From positions 248,001 to 312,000 of the forward strand of contig MU385749.1 in NCBI GenBank assembly GCA_022497155.1: a DNA stretch of 64,000 nt, read 5' to 3'. Every line of letters starts with the position of its first letter. The stretch's first letter is position 1. Below are positions 12,143 through 25,000 of this stretch, one piece after another. A program made the translations under genes and the position numbers. The notes beneath the pieces were generated by a model. The model worked only from the letters and a program-made list of their open reading frames with translations, did no database searches and had not been told where the DNA came from. The stretch comes from Whalleya microplaca. Taxonomy: Eukaryota; Ascomycota; Sordariomycetes; Xylariales; Xylariaceae.

Positions 12143-13982
12143 TTTGTTTTAACAGGGCATAGCGTTTTTGATATAATTCGAATAACAGCGACTATTGGCA
12201 GGAGATAATGGTTCATTGCATAAACTGTTCAGCTATATTGGAATAGAAACGTATCAAATCGCGTCGATAACACAATTCATATGCCTGAGACTTGACCGCT
12301 TGTGTGCTTGTTTACCTAAATACTGGAATGTGTATGGAGGGATATTTCCTGCTCCCCCATTCGATTCGGTTTCGCTATATGGGACGGATTTCTGGTATAG
12401 AGTATATTCTATATACTCTCGCTTGAATAGAGTAAACCTTATGCAGTACTCGAAAAGCCAACTGAATTACAGCAGTAGGAACCGGACCAGGACATGCTTA
12501 GTAAATTTATCGTATTATATGATTGCTGTTCGTTTTTAGGATTCTGGTGAAAGCCAACCGATTCCTTCGATGTAACAACGCGAACACGAAGCGGTATACA
12601 TGCACTCCCAACGTGGACGCCTTCGTTTTGAGTTTGCCTTCATGAGTATTACAGACATGAGTTTTACGAAGCTGATGTTTGAATAAGGATTCACTCACTG
12701 TCTCGAGTTTTCTTCATTTCCTGCGACATTAATCTCGAACCTAGACACGCACACATATTGACTCCTTTATATTGGTTGGGCGCTTGCGTTGGAACCTATT
12801 CATGCAACGCACTTTATTGGAACGGCACGTAAACTAGTCTGCGAGACTGAATGAAACAAGGAGGCGAGTCAGCTGGACACTAACATGCACATAGGCTACC
12901 TCTCGATCGATACGGTATAAGATGGCGTTTGATATCACGAGCCTGAAAAGCTGGGACGATCTGAGAGATCCTTCTAGACTTAGGGCGAAGCTTAGGTAGG
13001 GATTTTATAAGTTAATTGATATTTAATTGGACACGATAGATGAACAGAATACTGTGTAGGGCTCTTGTTGGACAAATTATATCTGTTACAAGGTAACATA
13101 GCAGTTGTACCGAGAGTCTGGTTTGATATGTTACCTAATACACCGGGATATGAAATAAGACGCCTTACAAACACGGGAGACGGCTGCTGTCTTATAAGTG
13201 ATGTTACGCTGGCTTCGGGAGTGACAAGGGGTATGTATTTAAAGTTATGACGCTGCAACATTGTTATTTGTACTATACATATATCATATAGTTCTAGTAG
13301 TCTTATCAGAATCTGTAACGAATTGATCACCCTTCAAAGCTTAATAGATGGATTGTTTACAGCATTTAAAGTTCGTTTGAAACCTGAGGTCGAGACTATG
13401 TATACTGAACACGAATACCGAAAGTCGAGATTGTCGAGGCGAACCAATCGAGACATTCCAGCTGTTTGCTACCTCATGATATGTACAAGTAGATACGTCA
13501 TAGTAAGAACTGTAGATTCGCACGGACTCTGACAAGCCTTCCCCCTGATTACATAGTTAGGCTGTCAGGTAGCTGGGCAGGCGGCCAATGAGCATGGGTA
13601 CAGCTACCTTAACCCCCTGTGACCACATGCTGCGTAGCACCTAAAAGACAACGGGATTGTTCGCACACTGTACGGTTCCCACTGAAGAATTACGTAGCTT
13701 GACCCTGCACAGCCTCAAAAGCGTAGAGAGTGCCACCCATTTTTGATTGCTACGTACACACATGCTATCGTGAGCTTCAACCCTTCTTATTAGTCGCATG
13801 ACATCGGGACACGGCAACGACCCCCAACGAAATTACCAAAAATTACAACACTACAACACTGATTCCCGCACGAAACTAGCCGGCGGAGAACAATTGCAGA
13901 TCCGAGAGACACGAGAGTCGCACCCTCGCGAACATCACACCCGATCTCAGTTTCATCCTGACCCCTCCAAGGTCAAGCTCCT

Positions 13983-14030
13983 CCGCGTCCGCGTCCACGC
14001 CCACGCCCACGCCCACGTCCACGTCCACGC
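13983..14030 (+). repeat. CCACGC/CCGCGT hexamer repeat, 8 units
   Basis: Eight consecutive 6-nt units alternate among CCGCGT, CCACGC and CCACGT. It lies about 160 bases before the RhoGAP start, so it falls in the promoter or leader. CACGTG-like cores do not form, but CCACG recurs. Confidence 0.8.
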
Positions 14031-14060
14031 TCTCACACGTCTTCTCACACGTCCTCGCCA

Positions 14061-14090
14061 ATGAGCCATACATACAAGATCTCTGTGTAA
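14061..14090 (+). promoter_or_regulatory. Short upstream ORF before the RhoGAP start
   Basis: An ATG at 14061 opens a nine-codon frame closed by TAA at 14088-14090, 98 bases before the main ATG. If the transcript begins upstream of it, this uORF could reduce initiation at the main start. The transcription start is not visible, so the role is inferred. Confidence 0.35.
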
Positions 14091-14188
14091 GGTCACACGA
14101 CTACCGATTGACACCAGGCGATCTGAACATCAAGTAAATATCCAGCCGGTCTCTCTTCCCGCACCGTCGCCGCCAAAGCCGCCAAAGC

Positions 14189-16761
14189 ATGGCAGACTTT
14201 AGCCGCCAGTCCAACGAGTTTTCTTCAACAACCCAAGTGCCAGCCCACGAGCCCACGGATAATAATCATAATACCATGTCTCTCGGAAACAGCTCCAGTC
14301 CTGTTCGCGAACATGACGGAGCTACTCCGCCCAACGGATCCCGAGCTGGCACTACGAGTCCGGCAGCAGCCGCAGCCGCAGCTGCGGCCGACGGCACCCA
14401 ACCCGAGATGCCTAGCCAGGCGCAAGAGGTGTTAGCTTCTGATGTAAGGCCCTAAACGCGTATTCGATGCTACGGCATAGCATGACTGACTCCTGCGTTT
14501 AGATTGGTGTCTCTACTATGCTGAATAGGTTGAAGCAGAGTATTACGGCAGCCAAGGTGAACTCCTGCTCGCCACCCAATTCGATATGATTCCGCCAACG
14601 CTGACTATATACGTTCCCAGGAATTTGCTACGTTTCTGAAGAAGCGATCCGTCCTCGAAGATGAGCATGCCAGAGGTATGAAGAAGCTGTGTAAGTCAAC
14701 GCAGGACAACATACGCCATGCCGACCACAGGCAGGGGACCTTCGCCCAGGCGTACGAGGAGATGCTCACGATACACGACCGGATGGCCGAGAACGGCATG
14801 CAATTTGCCATGTCCCTACACCAGATGCACGAAGACCTAATCGAGGTGGCTGCGGTGGCGGAAAAGCACCGCAAGGGATGGAAGCAGAGCGGTCTAGCGG
14901 CAGAACAACGCCTTTCCGATGTCGAAGCTCAGATGCGCAAATCGAAAGCCAAGTATGATTCGCTAGCTGAAGAGTATGATCGGGTCAGAACCGGCGAGGC
15001 GAAACAAAAGCCGCAAATCTTTGGTATCAAGGGCAAGTCGGCAGCCCAGCATGAAGAGGATCTTCTCCGCAAGGTTCAAGCTGCCGATACCGACTATATG
15101 GGCAAGGTTCAGGCATACCAATCTGAGAGGGCAACTGTCATCTCTTCGACTCGTCCAGAAGCCGTCAAGGCACTCCAGGATCTGGTCAGAGAATGTGACT
15201 CCGGTACTACTTTACAAATGCAAAAGTTTGGTAAGTAAAGCCAACTAACTCTATGGCCATATAAATGGTGTGCTGATGATCACTTAGCTTCGTTCAATGA
15301 GAAGCTTCTCCTCAGCAATGGTCTAGTAATAAGTCCTTTGAAGGGCGCTGCTCTTCCAGGCCAGCAGTCTCACAGCCTGAAGGAGGTCATACAGGGCATT
15401 GACAACAGGAGGGACCTTGAAAACTACCTTACCAGTCTTCACCCCAAGCTACCGCCCCAATCGGCAGAACCAAAATATGAAAGGAATCCTGTAAGCTTTC
15501 CACAATGACTTGAGAGAAAAACCAATGCTAAACCTAGCTAGGTACTCAACCCCCAGCAGAATATGTCCATGAATCAGATAAACCAGATGCACCAGCAGCC
15601 AAACCGGCCGCCATCACGACAGCAGATCCAGGTTCAACAGCCAACCCCATTACATGCACAGATATCACAGCCACTCCGTGTTGGAACCTTTGATACCATA
15701 TCATCTCCATTGGACCAGCAAGTGCCGGGACGAAGTTTATCACCTCCCCCTACAATGCCGGGTGCCCAACGGCCAACATCAGGACCTGGTCACGAGAGAA
15801 GCTTTAGCCACGGCGCAATGCTAAGTCAGCCTAACATGCAACCTCAGCCTCAATACAATGTGAGGAATTCTATACAAGCTCCTTCGCCCTCTCAGTCCCG
15901 ATTTAATGGTGGCATGGGCAGCAGCATAAACTCTAGCGGCCCGCCACAGCTTGGAGCTTTGCCATTCCAGAGCCAGCAACCTCGAGGCCAACTTTCCCAG
16001 CAGCAAGGCGGCTTCCAGACTGACCCATCCGCGCGCTCGGTGTCACCTCCTGGTACAGGCGGTGGGGCGAACCTGGAGCCGACACCGTCGAGATCGCCGG
16101 TTTTCGGCGTTTCCTTGGAACGATTATATGATAATAACAGAGGTCCTGTCCCGATGGTTGTATATCAGTGCATCCAGGCCGTGGATTTGTATGGCCTCGC
16201 GGTGGAGGGTATCTACAGATTGTCCGGCTCGTCGGCACACGTGAATAAGCTGAAGAACCTATTCGACACAAGTTCGTCTCCCTCACCCTACTCTCTTTCC
16301 TATAAATGAATAAACTAACCCAATAAACAACAGACGAGGAGGCGGCGTGCCTGGACTTCCGCAACCCGGAGAACTTCTTCCACGACGTGAACAGCGTGGC
16401 GGGGCTGCTGAAGCAGTTCCTGCGGGACCTGCCGGACCCGCTGCTGACGTCGGAGCACTACGGGGCGTTCGTGGAGTCGGCCAAGCACGACGACGACATC
16501 GTGCGGCGGGACAGCGTGCACGCGATCATCAACGCGCTCCCCGACCCCAACTACGCCACGCTGCGCGCGCTGACCCTGCACCTGCACCGCGTCATCGAGC
16601 ACTCCGCCGTCAACCGCATGAACTCGCAGAACCTCGCCATCGTCTTCGGCCCCACGCTCATGGGCACGGCCCCGGGCAGCAATATCCAGGATGCGGGCTG
16701 GCAGGTCCGGGTTGTCGATACGATTTTACAGAATACGTATCAGATCTTTGACGAGGACTAA
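14189..16761 (+). CDS. RGD1: F-BAR/RhoGAP protein, Rgd1-like, six exons
   Basis: Exons 14189-14443, 14503-14556, 14621-15230, 15288-15490, 15542-16271 and 16334-16761 join in frame to 759 residues. All introns are 51-64 nt with GT and AG ends. After a disordered head with an Ala run (residues about 58-66), an FCH/F-BAR region starts near residue 90 (NRLKQSITAAK, then FLKKRSVLEDEHARGMKKL) and continues as coiled coil to about 340. A Gln/Pro/Ser-rich linker follows. The RhoGAP domain spans about residues 560-750, with the catalytic arginine in GIYRLSGS (R600) and the NLAIVFGPTLM motif near its end. In yeast Rgd1 stimulates GTP hydrolysis on Rho3 and Rho4 at membranes, in polarised growth and stress. 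The last exon is far more GC-rich at third positions than the others. Confidence 0.93.
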
Positions 16762-17283
16762 GGTTTTTAAGATGTGTGCTGTTTTGCTGTTTACCGTAGA
16801 AGGGTGGGCAACACACACAGTCATACTACTACACCGCTCTGTTGGCTTCTGTACATTTTAAAGAGTTAATTTTCCAATGACAAAGTGTGGAAGGGAGGAA
16901 GACCCCCAAGAGAGGAAAATAGGGGAGAGCAGATCGAACAGGGGAAGACGGCTATCATTACCATTGCTAGCAGCCGTACATGTCTAATATGCTGCTGCTG
17001 TTGAAGTGCATTTGCTTTGTTTTCTTCTTTTCTTTCGCGATGGCGGATACCAAAAAGATTGCGCTGGTTGAAGGGGGTAACTAGGTAAGAGAGGATGGAC
17101 CCCAGCGGTATCCCACGGGACTTTTACTACTTTACTAGGGAGGGGGCAGGCGGGCGGGGGGATGAATGGGCGTTACACATTTGAGTTTGTAGGTCGGTAG
17201 GTAGGTAGCATAATGTGTTGGCATATCGAGCGGATGTGTTATCTGGCTCTTGCAAAGCTGTGTTGTGTTTTGAGTGGTTGATG

Positions 17284-17310
17284 GTGTGTGTGTGTGTGTG
17301 TGTGTGTGTG
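17284..17310 (+). repeat. (GT)13 microsatellite
   Basis: An uninterrupted GT dinucleotide run lies in the convergent 3' region. Confidence 0.9.
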
Positions 17311-17469
17311 ATCTGTGTGTCATGGTGACGCGTGAATTATATATATGTATATGACCCCGTGTTTTTACTTGACCGATATATATCATATTTTATACAAGAT
17401 TCCCCAGGGGTTTGACTACCGGACTGGTACTCATCGCGCCTCCTCATACATAGACACGTGTTCCCATCA

Positions 17470-17496
17470 CCCCCCCCTCCCCCCCCTTTTTTTTTT
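17470..17496 (+). repeat. C-run followed by T-run
   Basis: C8, T, C8 and then T10 make a pure pyrimidine tract of 27 bases. On the minus strand it is a purine tract just downstream of the Asterix gene. It is a likely sequencing-length-error hotspot. Confidence 0.85.
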
Positions 17497-17621
17497 CATC
17501 TAGCGGGCCTAGCACCTCCTTTTAATAATCGTACACAGCGCGGATATCTTCCTCAGTTGGCCCCCCGTTCAACCGAGCGATATCTTCGTTAAATGACACG
17601 GAGATAAATATGGAGTCGCTT

Positions 17622-18219
17622 TTACGCGGACGGCACGGGTGCCGCGGGCCCGGTGCCGGTCCCGCGCTGGATCGGCGGCGGTAGGAACATCGGGAGGTAG
17701 GTCACGGCGAGGGCCATTACTAGGATGCGGAGTTGTGTTAGATACGAAGACCCCAAGTCACGAACGAGGGGAGGCAGCGAGGGAAGATGAAGGGAATGTT
17801 ATTAAGGGAAAGGGTAGAGGCAATGGAAGCAAAGCAGAAACATAACAGGGGCAAACTAACCCGACATGCCGACGGTGAAATACCCCGGCGTCGACGTGCT
17901 CTTGGTCGTCTCCTCGCTCTCGCCCAGCCAGCTCTGCACAGAGAAGACCACGGACGCCCAGCCGATGTACCGGTTCCGCGTGAAGATGGCGGCCATGGGC
18001 AGCGTCGAGGACAGCGTCGAGGTCAGCTCGACGTTCTCGCCGGCCTTGGGCGCGGGCTCTTGGTAGGGGACCACTGTTGGTTGGGGCGCCGCTGTTAGCT
18101 AGGCCACAAGACATGCGAGGTGTAGGTGCTGCAGGTGACGCGAGAAGGTGGTGCGCGTGTGGTGTGGTGGATGACTTACCTAGGTCGGGCCGTCGCAGGT
18201 CCTTCTTCGAGGACGCCAT
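17622..18219 (-). CDS. Asterix/UPF0139 family ER membrane protein, three exons
   Basis: The exons on the minus strand are 18219-18180, 18073-17861 and 17719-17622, giving 116 residues. Donors are GTAAGT and GTTAGT, acceptors CAG and TAG, and each join keeps frame. The protein opens MASSKKDLRRPDLVVPYQEP, the conserved head of the UPF0139 family (human WDR83OS/Asterix). It continues with a segment ending in TRNRYIGWASVVFSVQSWLGESEETTKS and a second hydrophobic segment before FLPPP. Family members are small ER membrane proteins. In animals Asterix works with CCDC47 as the PAT chaperone for multi-spanning membrane proteins, and the fungal role is less studied. The first exon is only 40 nt, so automated annotation could miss it. 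Exon 2 is strongly GC-rich. The gene is convergent with the RhoGAP gene. Confidence 0.88.
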
Positions 18220-21200
18220 TGTGGTTATAATCACTACGGAATGTAGTCGAAGAGTGGATGGTTGTTTAGCTGGCTAGCTATAGTTCGGATTGGGTAATGG
18301 CTGGGTGTGTTGCGACGCGGTTTATCAGTCCGTAGGGTGGTACACACGCGTGCTTCGAAAAAAGGTTCGGATAGCTTCATTTGCTGGCTGGCAGGCGATG
18401 ATGGATGGATGTCGTTGGGACGGGGACGGGGGACGGGGGACGGGGACGGCCGTGCAGACCAGACAGGGGTCCGATAGACGCTAGACCCCTTTTGACCAGT
18501 TTCCTAGATTCCCCACCCTTGCGTGGTTGAAGCCACGGCGGGGTTTTTAAAGCCAGATCTGAGATTCCAGGTTCGTCCAGTCAGGAAACACCGACACCAC
18601 ATGCACCCACAGTCATACTGCTACACTACCTACTGCTATTATTCATCGGGAGTTGCCAATTTTGCAGTTGATTTTCATAATAATCATCATTTCAACATGA
18701 ACATGGAACATGAAAACTAAAACCGTAGGTAGCTTCACCAAGCACTTGCTACAAAAGGTTTGAACTTCTCACGTGTCAATAATCATTTCAAGCGTTGGCT
18801 ATTATGGCTGCATGGGTGTTTTACAATGTTAGATAACCTGCAAGTGCAGAACACGGCTCATCAGTTGTGAAGCTTCCCTCGCCTTTTTTTTCATGTGTTA
18901 GTCCCCAAAGCATGAGCAGTCAGTCAGCCACCCAGCCAGTTAGACAGCCATGATTACCGTTTCTCGTACGAGAGCGAGCCCGACGGATTGGGACGGGGAA
19001 CATTGGGATTGGAGCAGCAGCCTTACTGCCTCTTACCTATTGGTAGATAGGCATGTTTATCAACATGTTGGGACCACGGAACACAAGAAGGTAGCAAGTA
19101 GTAAGACAGGTGTCGAGACTACATGTGGATATTGTATTCCTGCCTATGCGATTCGTCAAGATGCCTCGAGGCGGCAATAAGGTGATAGTTCTCGGCCGGG
19201 TAAAGGTACCTCAGATCATTCTCTGCCTTTACTTTACTATATATGCGTGCCTGACATGTAAGGAGAGGTAGATCCTCGGTGAAGACCGACTGCATGAGCT
19301 ATCCAAGTCCGGCAATATGTCAAGTTACAAGTGATTGTCTTGTGGTTGCTTGCGGTGGCGTTGGAGGATGCATTGAACCGCCGTTGCAGTTTCCATGAGG
19401 GTAGGTAATACGATAGATACGGGATGAGACCAATCACCGCCGTCATCATTCGCCGAACTTCAAATGCCCCGGCAGAAACCCCGACAAACAACGGACTGTT
19501 TACAGCAAGTCTTCCCAGCCGAGTCTACAGCAACTTCTGTATAGGGAATGCATGTTGCATTTTCTGTCTCTTGAAACCCATTGACGAGCATTAACGAGAG
19601 TCACTCGTATCTAGATAAGGAGAAACTCCGAGTGTGGGCAACACAGACGCAAGGATATATACTATGTTTAGTGAACTACCAAACTACCCAAGGGATCTAG
19701 GGATCTCCATCATTGCCCGAGGACAGACACAGCAGTTGACAGTTGTACGGACAGATGGTCATCAATCTAGCGGTAAATGACGTCCACACCTCTACCACTC
19801 TACCACGGTCCAGTCTTCGTTGCGGGGAGGTTCGGTTACAATTTGTCAGGAATATGTACAGGACCAGACGCAGCCCGGGGGTATTGATGACCTGCATCTG
19901 GGGCGAGCTGATAGGGCCGCCAGCCTCGACAGCTCTTCCAAGCCAATAGGACCTCCGAGAGGGGCGCGGAGCCATTGGCGTGATACAACGAGTTTCATCA
20001 AAACAATCAATCGGCGCGATTTGATCGATCCCTCTCCCTCTTCTTCGACACAGACAGAGAACGGCGAGATACGAATATTCGCCGGCATCTCGTCTCATGA
20101 TTGTAACTTAATTCATGTTGGACGCCGTGACCGCTGGGCCAAGTCACGATAACCATAAAGTGGTACTAACGTGCGATCGTCTCATGATGCCGAGAGACAT
20201 TAGTGATCGCACCGGGGGAATTTGATACCTATGATAACCAACCGCCATAAAAAAAAATGTCGGCGTTATTACAAACGTATCTTACTGAAAGGAAAATCCG
20301 AATTACATACGCATAATACTTACCATAGCCCGCCGCCCGGCTGACCCGGTGGGCTAGAGCCTAGATTAGGTTTTTGTCTTCCCAGACAGGCCAGGTTAGG
20401 GGCCTTCGGTTGTCCCCTTAGCTCATGATTAGCAGGTGGGAAATTTCCTAACTCCGTCGACTATAAACGGAGAGTATCCTAATGCGTAACCTATTCGTAT
20501 ACCTTAGCGCAGCCACCGAGGTCCAGAACTGGGCCGCCTATCAATCAATCAGTCAGTCAGGTCGTGTGCTGAAGATTACTTACTGTACCTAACCATTTAC
20601 AATGTGAGTGTGGCTTTTCGTTTATACTTGTTCATACAAAGAAGGATGGATGCCTCGCATAGAGTGCATCCTGATTATTAGTATTACATAGTGTAGTACT
20701 ACTTACAGCGCCCCCTGTTCCCTTTATCTGGCCCTGGATACGGATCATCATCATCATCATACATACTTACAGTATATGTATGTATGGACGTGTATGGATA
20801 TGTACCTACATACAACATACATACACCGATCAATACCTAGACGGATGAATCTAGGCTATCTACACTATAAGTAGCTAGGTCTACTGCGTGCTAGCCTCAG
20901 CGGGCTGGCGGGTGATGATGTTGGCAGGCTGGGTTGGAGGAGGAGGACTTTCGTAAGGGTGCCAAGTGGTCGTTCATGGTTCGGTAGGTATTCCGCACAG
21001 CGCTTGGCGCTTCCAATGTCAATGATAATGTCGGGCTGTCGGGATACATACTTTCCAGTATATAAGTATAAGTATACATACGTTGACATCGACTATAATA
21101 GTAGCTGGCCTAGCCACTCGGGCACTCGGTCACTGCCCGTCAATCAGATGGACTTAAACAAAGTACAGTACAGATATTACTGCAAGTACATACATACAGG

Positions 21201-21628
21201 ACGGTACCAGGAATTCTAGGAATTCGTCGGTAGGATGGTGTCAGTTCGCACAATTTTCCCGTACTCCCGATCCCTCCCATGCCACGCAGATCATACCAAA
21301 CACTCACAAAGAAAACCCCCATCTGCGCCCATCTGCGCCCATCTGTACCCATCCCTGATCCACCGAATCCACCCCAATCCACCCCAATCCGCCCTGATCC
21401 ACAGGGCATTGGCGACTGGTCCAGCGACTTTGTCTTGCTTTGGTTCAGGTGCCCTGGTGCGGTCAGTGACGGTCACCCACATGCGGTCTAGCAAAGCTTA
21501 CTGCAACCCGATTTACCTTTTGCCGCTGCTACTGTATCGCCGGCTTGTGTAATCATACCTCCGTAGAGAGAAACACCTCTTTAAAACCATCTTCATACTT
21601 GATACTTGTAATAATAACTACCTGAAAT

Positions 21629-21668
<40 letters not shown>

Positions 21669-22062
21669 CTGTCTTACCCCGTACGTAGACGACGACGACG
21701 CACACACACACACACACATATACCCACGCCTTCACGCACCCATACACATACACAATACTCATATATACACACACGAGCGAATTCAACTTCAACCTGTTAC
21801 CTACCTATTCCCTTTGCATCGCCGCCGAGCCGTTCTGTTCCCCCCGAGTCATTATTCTGCATCCGTGCCTCACGACGTCTCTATCGCATTTCCTCATCCC
21901 GGCCCCGACCTCGATCGATCTCGACCCTGAGCCTCGCCGCCGACTGCTGGTGATCCGATGTTTATTTAAGTTCAAACCTCACAACCACCGCCGCAACCGC
22001 AACATCATCTCCTACTCCTACTTCCGTGAAGACATGGCGCCTCGTCTGACCGTCCGCCCGCG
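18220..22062. other. Divergent intergenic region, 3.8 kb
   Basis: This lies between the 5' ends of Asterix and Med12. It holds simple repeats: GGGGAC-like around 18420-18450, CAT near 20745-20760, TACATA-like near 20760-20825, ATCTGCGCCC-like near 21320-21350, AATCCACCCC-like near 21367-21395, and CCCATA listed separately. Open frames on both strands are explained by these repeats. I see no gene. Confidence 0.55.
21635..21668 (+). repeat. CCCATA hexamer repeat
   Basis: Five full CCCATA units and a partial sixth. It resembles a telomere-type C-rich hexamer but is not the fungal CCCTAA repeat. It lies about 400 bases before the Med12 start. Confidence 0.85.
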
Positions 22063-22066
22063 ATGA
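22034..22066 (+). promoter_or_regulatory. Upstream ORF overlapping the Med12 start codon
   Basis: An ATG at 22034 with G at -3 and G at +4 opens a ten-codon frame. Its TGA at 22064-22066 overlaps the Med12 ATG at 22063 as ATGA. A still shorter frame starts at 21958 (ATG TTT ATT TAA). If both lie on the transcript, ribosomes would terminate at the Med12 start and could reinitiate there. That this controls Med12 level is inferred from layout. Confidence 0.5.
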
Positions 22067-25000
22067 GCACCCGGCCCCCCTTGGCCGCTTCTCAGCGACA
22101 GCCTCAGAGGACATTAAGCGGCTCGGGGTTGTCGCAGAGACCACCAGCACATCAGCGAACCCTCTCTCAGCAGTACCTGCCCCAGTCTCCCATACGCAGG
22201 TCGGAAAGCTTCCACGAACAACAACCTGCCGATGCGGGCGATGGCGCACAGAACCGGTTTGGCGCCGCCCTCCGGCGAGGGGGCTCGCGGCTCAAGCTCG
22301 AGCTGGAGAACGACGGCATCGACCACGCCGGCTTCAGCGAGTCCCCGCAGAACCTGGACCCCATGTCCGCGAACAAGGTCTTCACCCCGTCCCGCGTCAT
22401 GTCCATAAACGATGCCTCGGAGCTCGGCGACATGAGCCCGCGTACGTCGAGATGTCAGACGGCCGACGGCGACTCGACGCCGCTGCCGATGCCTCCTCGA
22501 CGAGCTCGATTCGCCGTGCCCGCCAAGCGACCGCACTCTTCCTCAGGCACGAGCGCCCCTGCGAAAAAGGACGCTCGTCCGAAGCCATTCGTCCTCGAGA
22601 CCCCTTCCATCGCTCCGCGTTATCCAAACATAGGCAAATCGGATTCCCCCGGTAAGGCTGCATACAATTCCGGTGGATAACCCGCGGTGGTATATACTGA
22701 CATGTGTGTGTAGGTGTTGCTGACTTCTATCGTTGGAACGGGAACCATCCTGAAGACCAGTTCTCTGATGCTATAATTCGATTCGGGTACTTCGACAAGG
22801 CACCGGCGCAGCCCGCGCAGGAAACTAATTCTGCGAAAGGTCCATTATTTCCCTCACTCAAGCACAAGAGTGGCCTCAATACCCTATCGAACATATTCAC
22901 TACCATACTGAATCAAAGGAGACACAGTGGCCAAATAACCTCAGCCTCTACCTTCAAACCGCCCCCTCGAGTAACCTTGACTGACACGAAAAGAGAAGTC
23001 TGGCTCAAAGATCTCGCGAACCCTGCCATCTCTCTCAGACGCCTCAGCCGCACGATCCCTCACGGTATCCGTGGCAAGGTCTTGCTGGACCAGTGCTTGA
23101 ACAAGAATGTCCCCACTGATCGTGCTGTCTGGCTCGCCAAATGCGTTGGCGCGAACGAGATTCGAGCGTTCAAGAGGAAGGGAGTCAATGGGACTTTCGT
23201 GATGGGCGGGGAAGCCAAATGGATCAGGGACTGGACGGTATTCGTGGAGCAGTTCGTCGAGACCGTCATCAATGCCTTCAGCGAGGAGGAATGGAAGACC
23301 AGGGTCACATACGCGTAAGTATAGCTATTGTGTAAGATGGTGTCTTATTATGCTAACTACCTGAAGCATCCGCCTCGCTACCCACCTTTACGCAGAACAT
23401 CTCCTAGACCGCGATCATTATATGGAGTGGCTAGTCTCTGGCCTGGAGAATAGCAACCAAGCGAAGCTACCCATGTGGCTTCTGATTATCCAGATATACT
23501 GGAAAGATATCCTCAAACTACGGCGGCACGGACGACGATTAGTCAGTGCTATTCTTGCTCACCACTCTTCTGTACGCGGCCCCTCCCCCAAAAGGCAAAC
23601 TTTTTATATATGCAGTACGAGCTGATTCGCTTGCTAGATATATAACCATCCCGATCGCGATATTCTGCTTCCCTTAGCTACGCGACTGGAATCTCTCGTA
23701 GAATCTTTACTTTTAACAAGCCCCGCAAGTTTTATTAACCCTAATACCTGGTTTAAGTATCGAGACTCGTTACAAGGCTCATTTTCACAGAATGATGAGT
23801 CTAGATCAAAGATCTTGCAATCACTCGACTCACGCAACGATCGTTTGATAAGCTCGAATGTCAAATCGCAACCTGCTATCCGGGGTATCGTGGTACAGCT
23901 ACTCGACAAGATACTTCGAGTACCTTACGACGAGGAAGTTCCCACTCTGATTTGGAAGGCTAGCGAGAACAAGTTTTTTCTTGTTAGAACTATACTGGAA
24001 TGGTGTACGTCGCTGTATCGACCCGGCGTTGCCAAAGTATACGTCGCGACGACGCTTTTGTGTTCGCTAGCAAACTTCGATGTCGATATCACTAGGGCCA
24101 TCCTAGAATTCTTAGAGGTTGACCCGCTCCAAGACCTTGCTCGGAAGCAACTCGTCTACCATGTCGTGTCGGAACTTGCCCGTTCTGGTCACTTCGTCAT
24201 TCCTCAGTATATGACATGGCTTATAACCAGGGGCGGATTGTCCGGTCCCGCCGACACGCTACCAGATGGGCCATGCGCTACAAGGTTGCTGGTTGAGATA
24301 CCTATTCATACCTTGAAGCAATCCATAAGAGATTTGAGAGCGACATTGTTGCGAAGAGGGTCTTTCTCGGTTGACGAACAAACGAGCGATATCACCTTGG
24401 CGATAACCCATATTAAGCACACGCTCTCCATTCCTCTAGGTCCACATGATCCTCCGCTACAGAAGCCCCTGACCGTCAAGAAACTGGCAAAGCGAATCGG
24501 CCTCAGCAGCCGTGCTCTCAAGTCCGCTATCTCCTCCTGGCTTAGCAACGAATTCATAGGCGGGGTCGCCCAGAATTTGCAGTCAGGAAAAAGTGGCGTA
24601 GAGCTCCCCCTTACTACATTCGAGACCGTCCGAGCCTTACTAGAAGCCGCCGAAGACTTCACAATGCTCGAAAACGTCCTGAAGCTCATGTTGCAATCTG
24701 CCAGTCCCGAGCTCCTCGCATACTGTGCTGACACTGTCAATCTTCACCTACCAGTGTTTGTAGCAACCGGGGCGGCAAAGTCGCTCTCCCAGGCTCTCTA
24801 TGATAGACTTAAGGCTGTGAGCGAACAACAAGGCATTGGCGCACGTCCGCTTCTTGCGTCCCTTGCCAATCTCGTGCCCCGATTGCCCGGCTTTGAGGAG
24901 ATGGCTACGCAACTGAAAAACGACCTGATTCGACTCGATCGCAGCAGTGCTGTTGATGCCTCATCACCCCTATCTGACAACATGGCTACCCAGCTCCAGG

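Larger units (their letters stand above)
12143..14188. other. Intergenic region upstream of the RhoGAP gene
   Basis: No supported gene. Open frames of 60-114 codons overlap on both strands without motifs. The last 200 bases hold a hexamer repeat and a short upstream ORF, listed separately. Confidence 0.5.
16762..17621. other. Convergent intergenic region with microsatellites
   Basis: This is the space between the convergent RhoGAP and Asterix genes and presumably holds both 3' ends. It contains a GT repeat and a C-run/T-run block listed separately, and no gene. Confidence 0.6.

Noticed and set aside
21635..21668. CCCATA repeat as an internal telomere
   Set aside because: Fungal telomeres are usually CCCTAA. 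The order of bases differs, and only five units occur.
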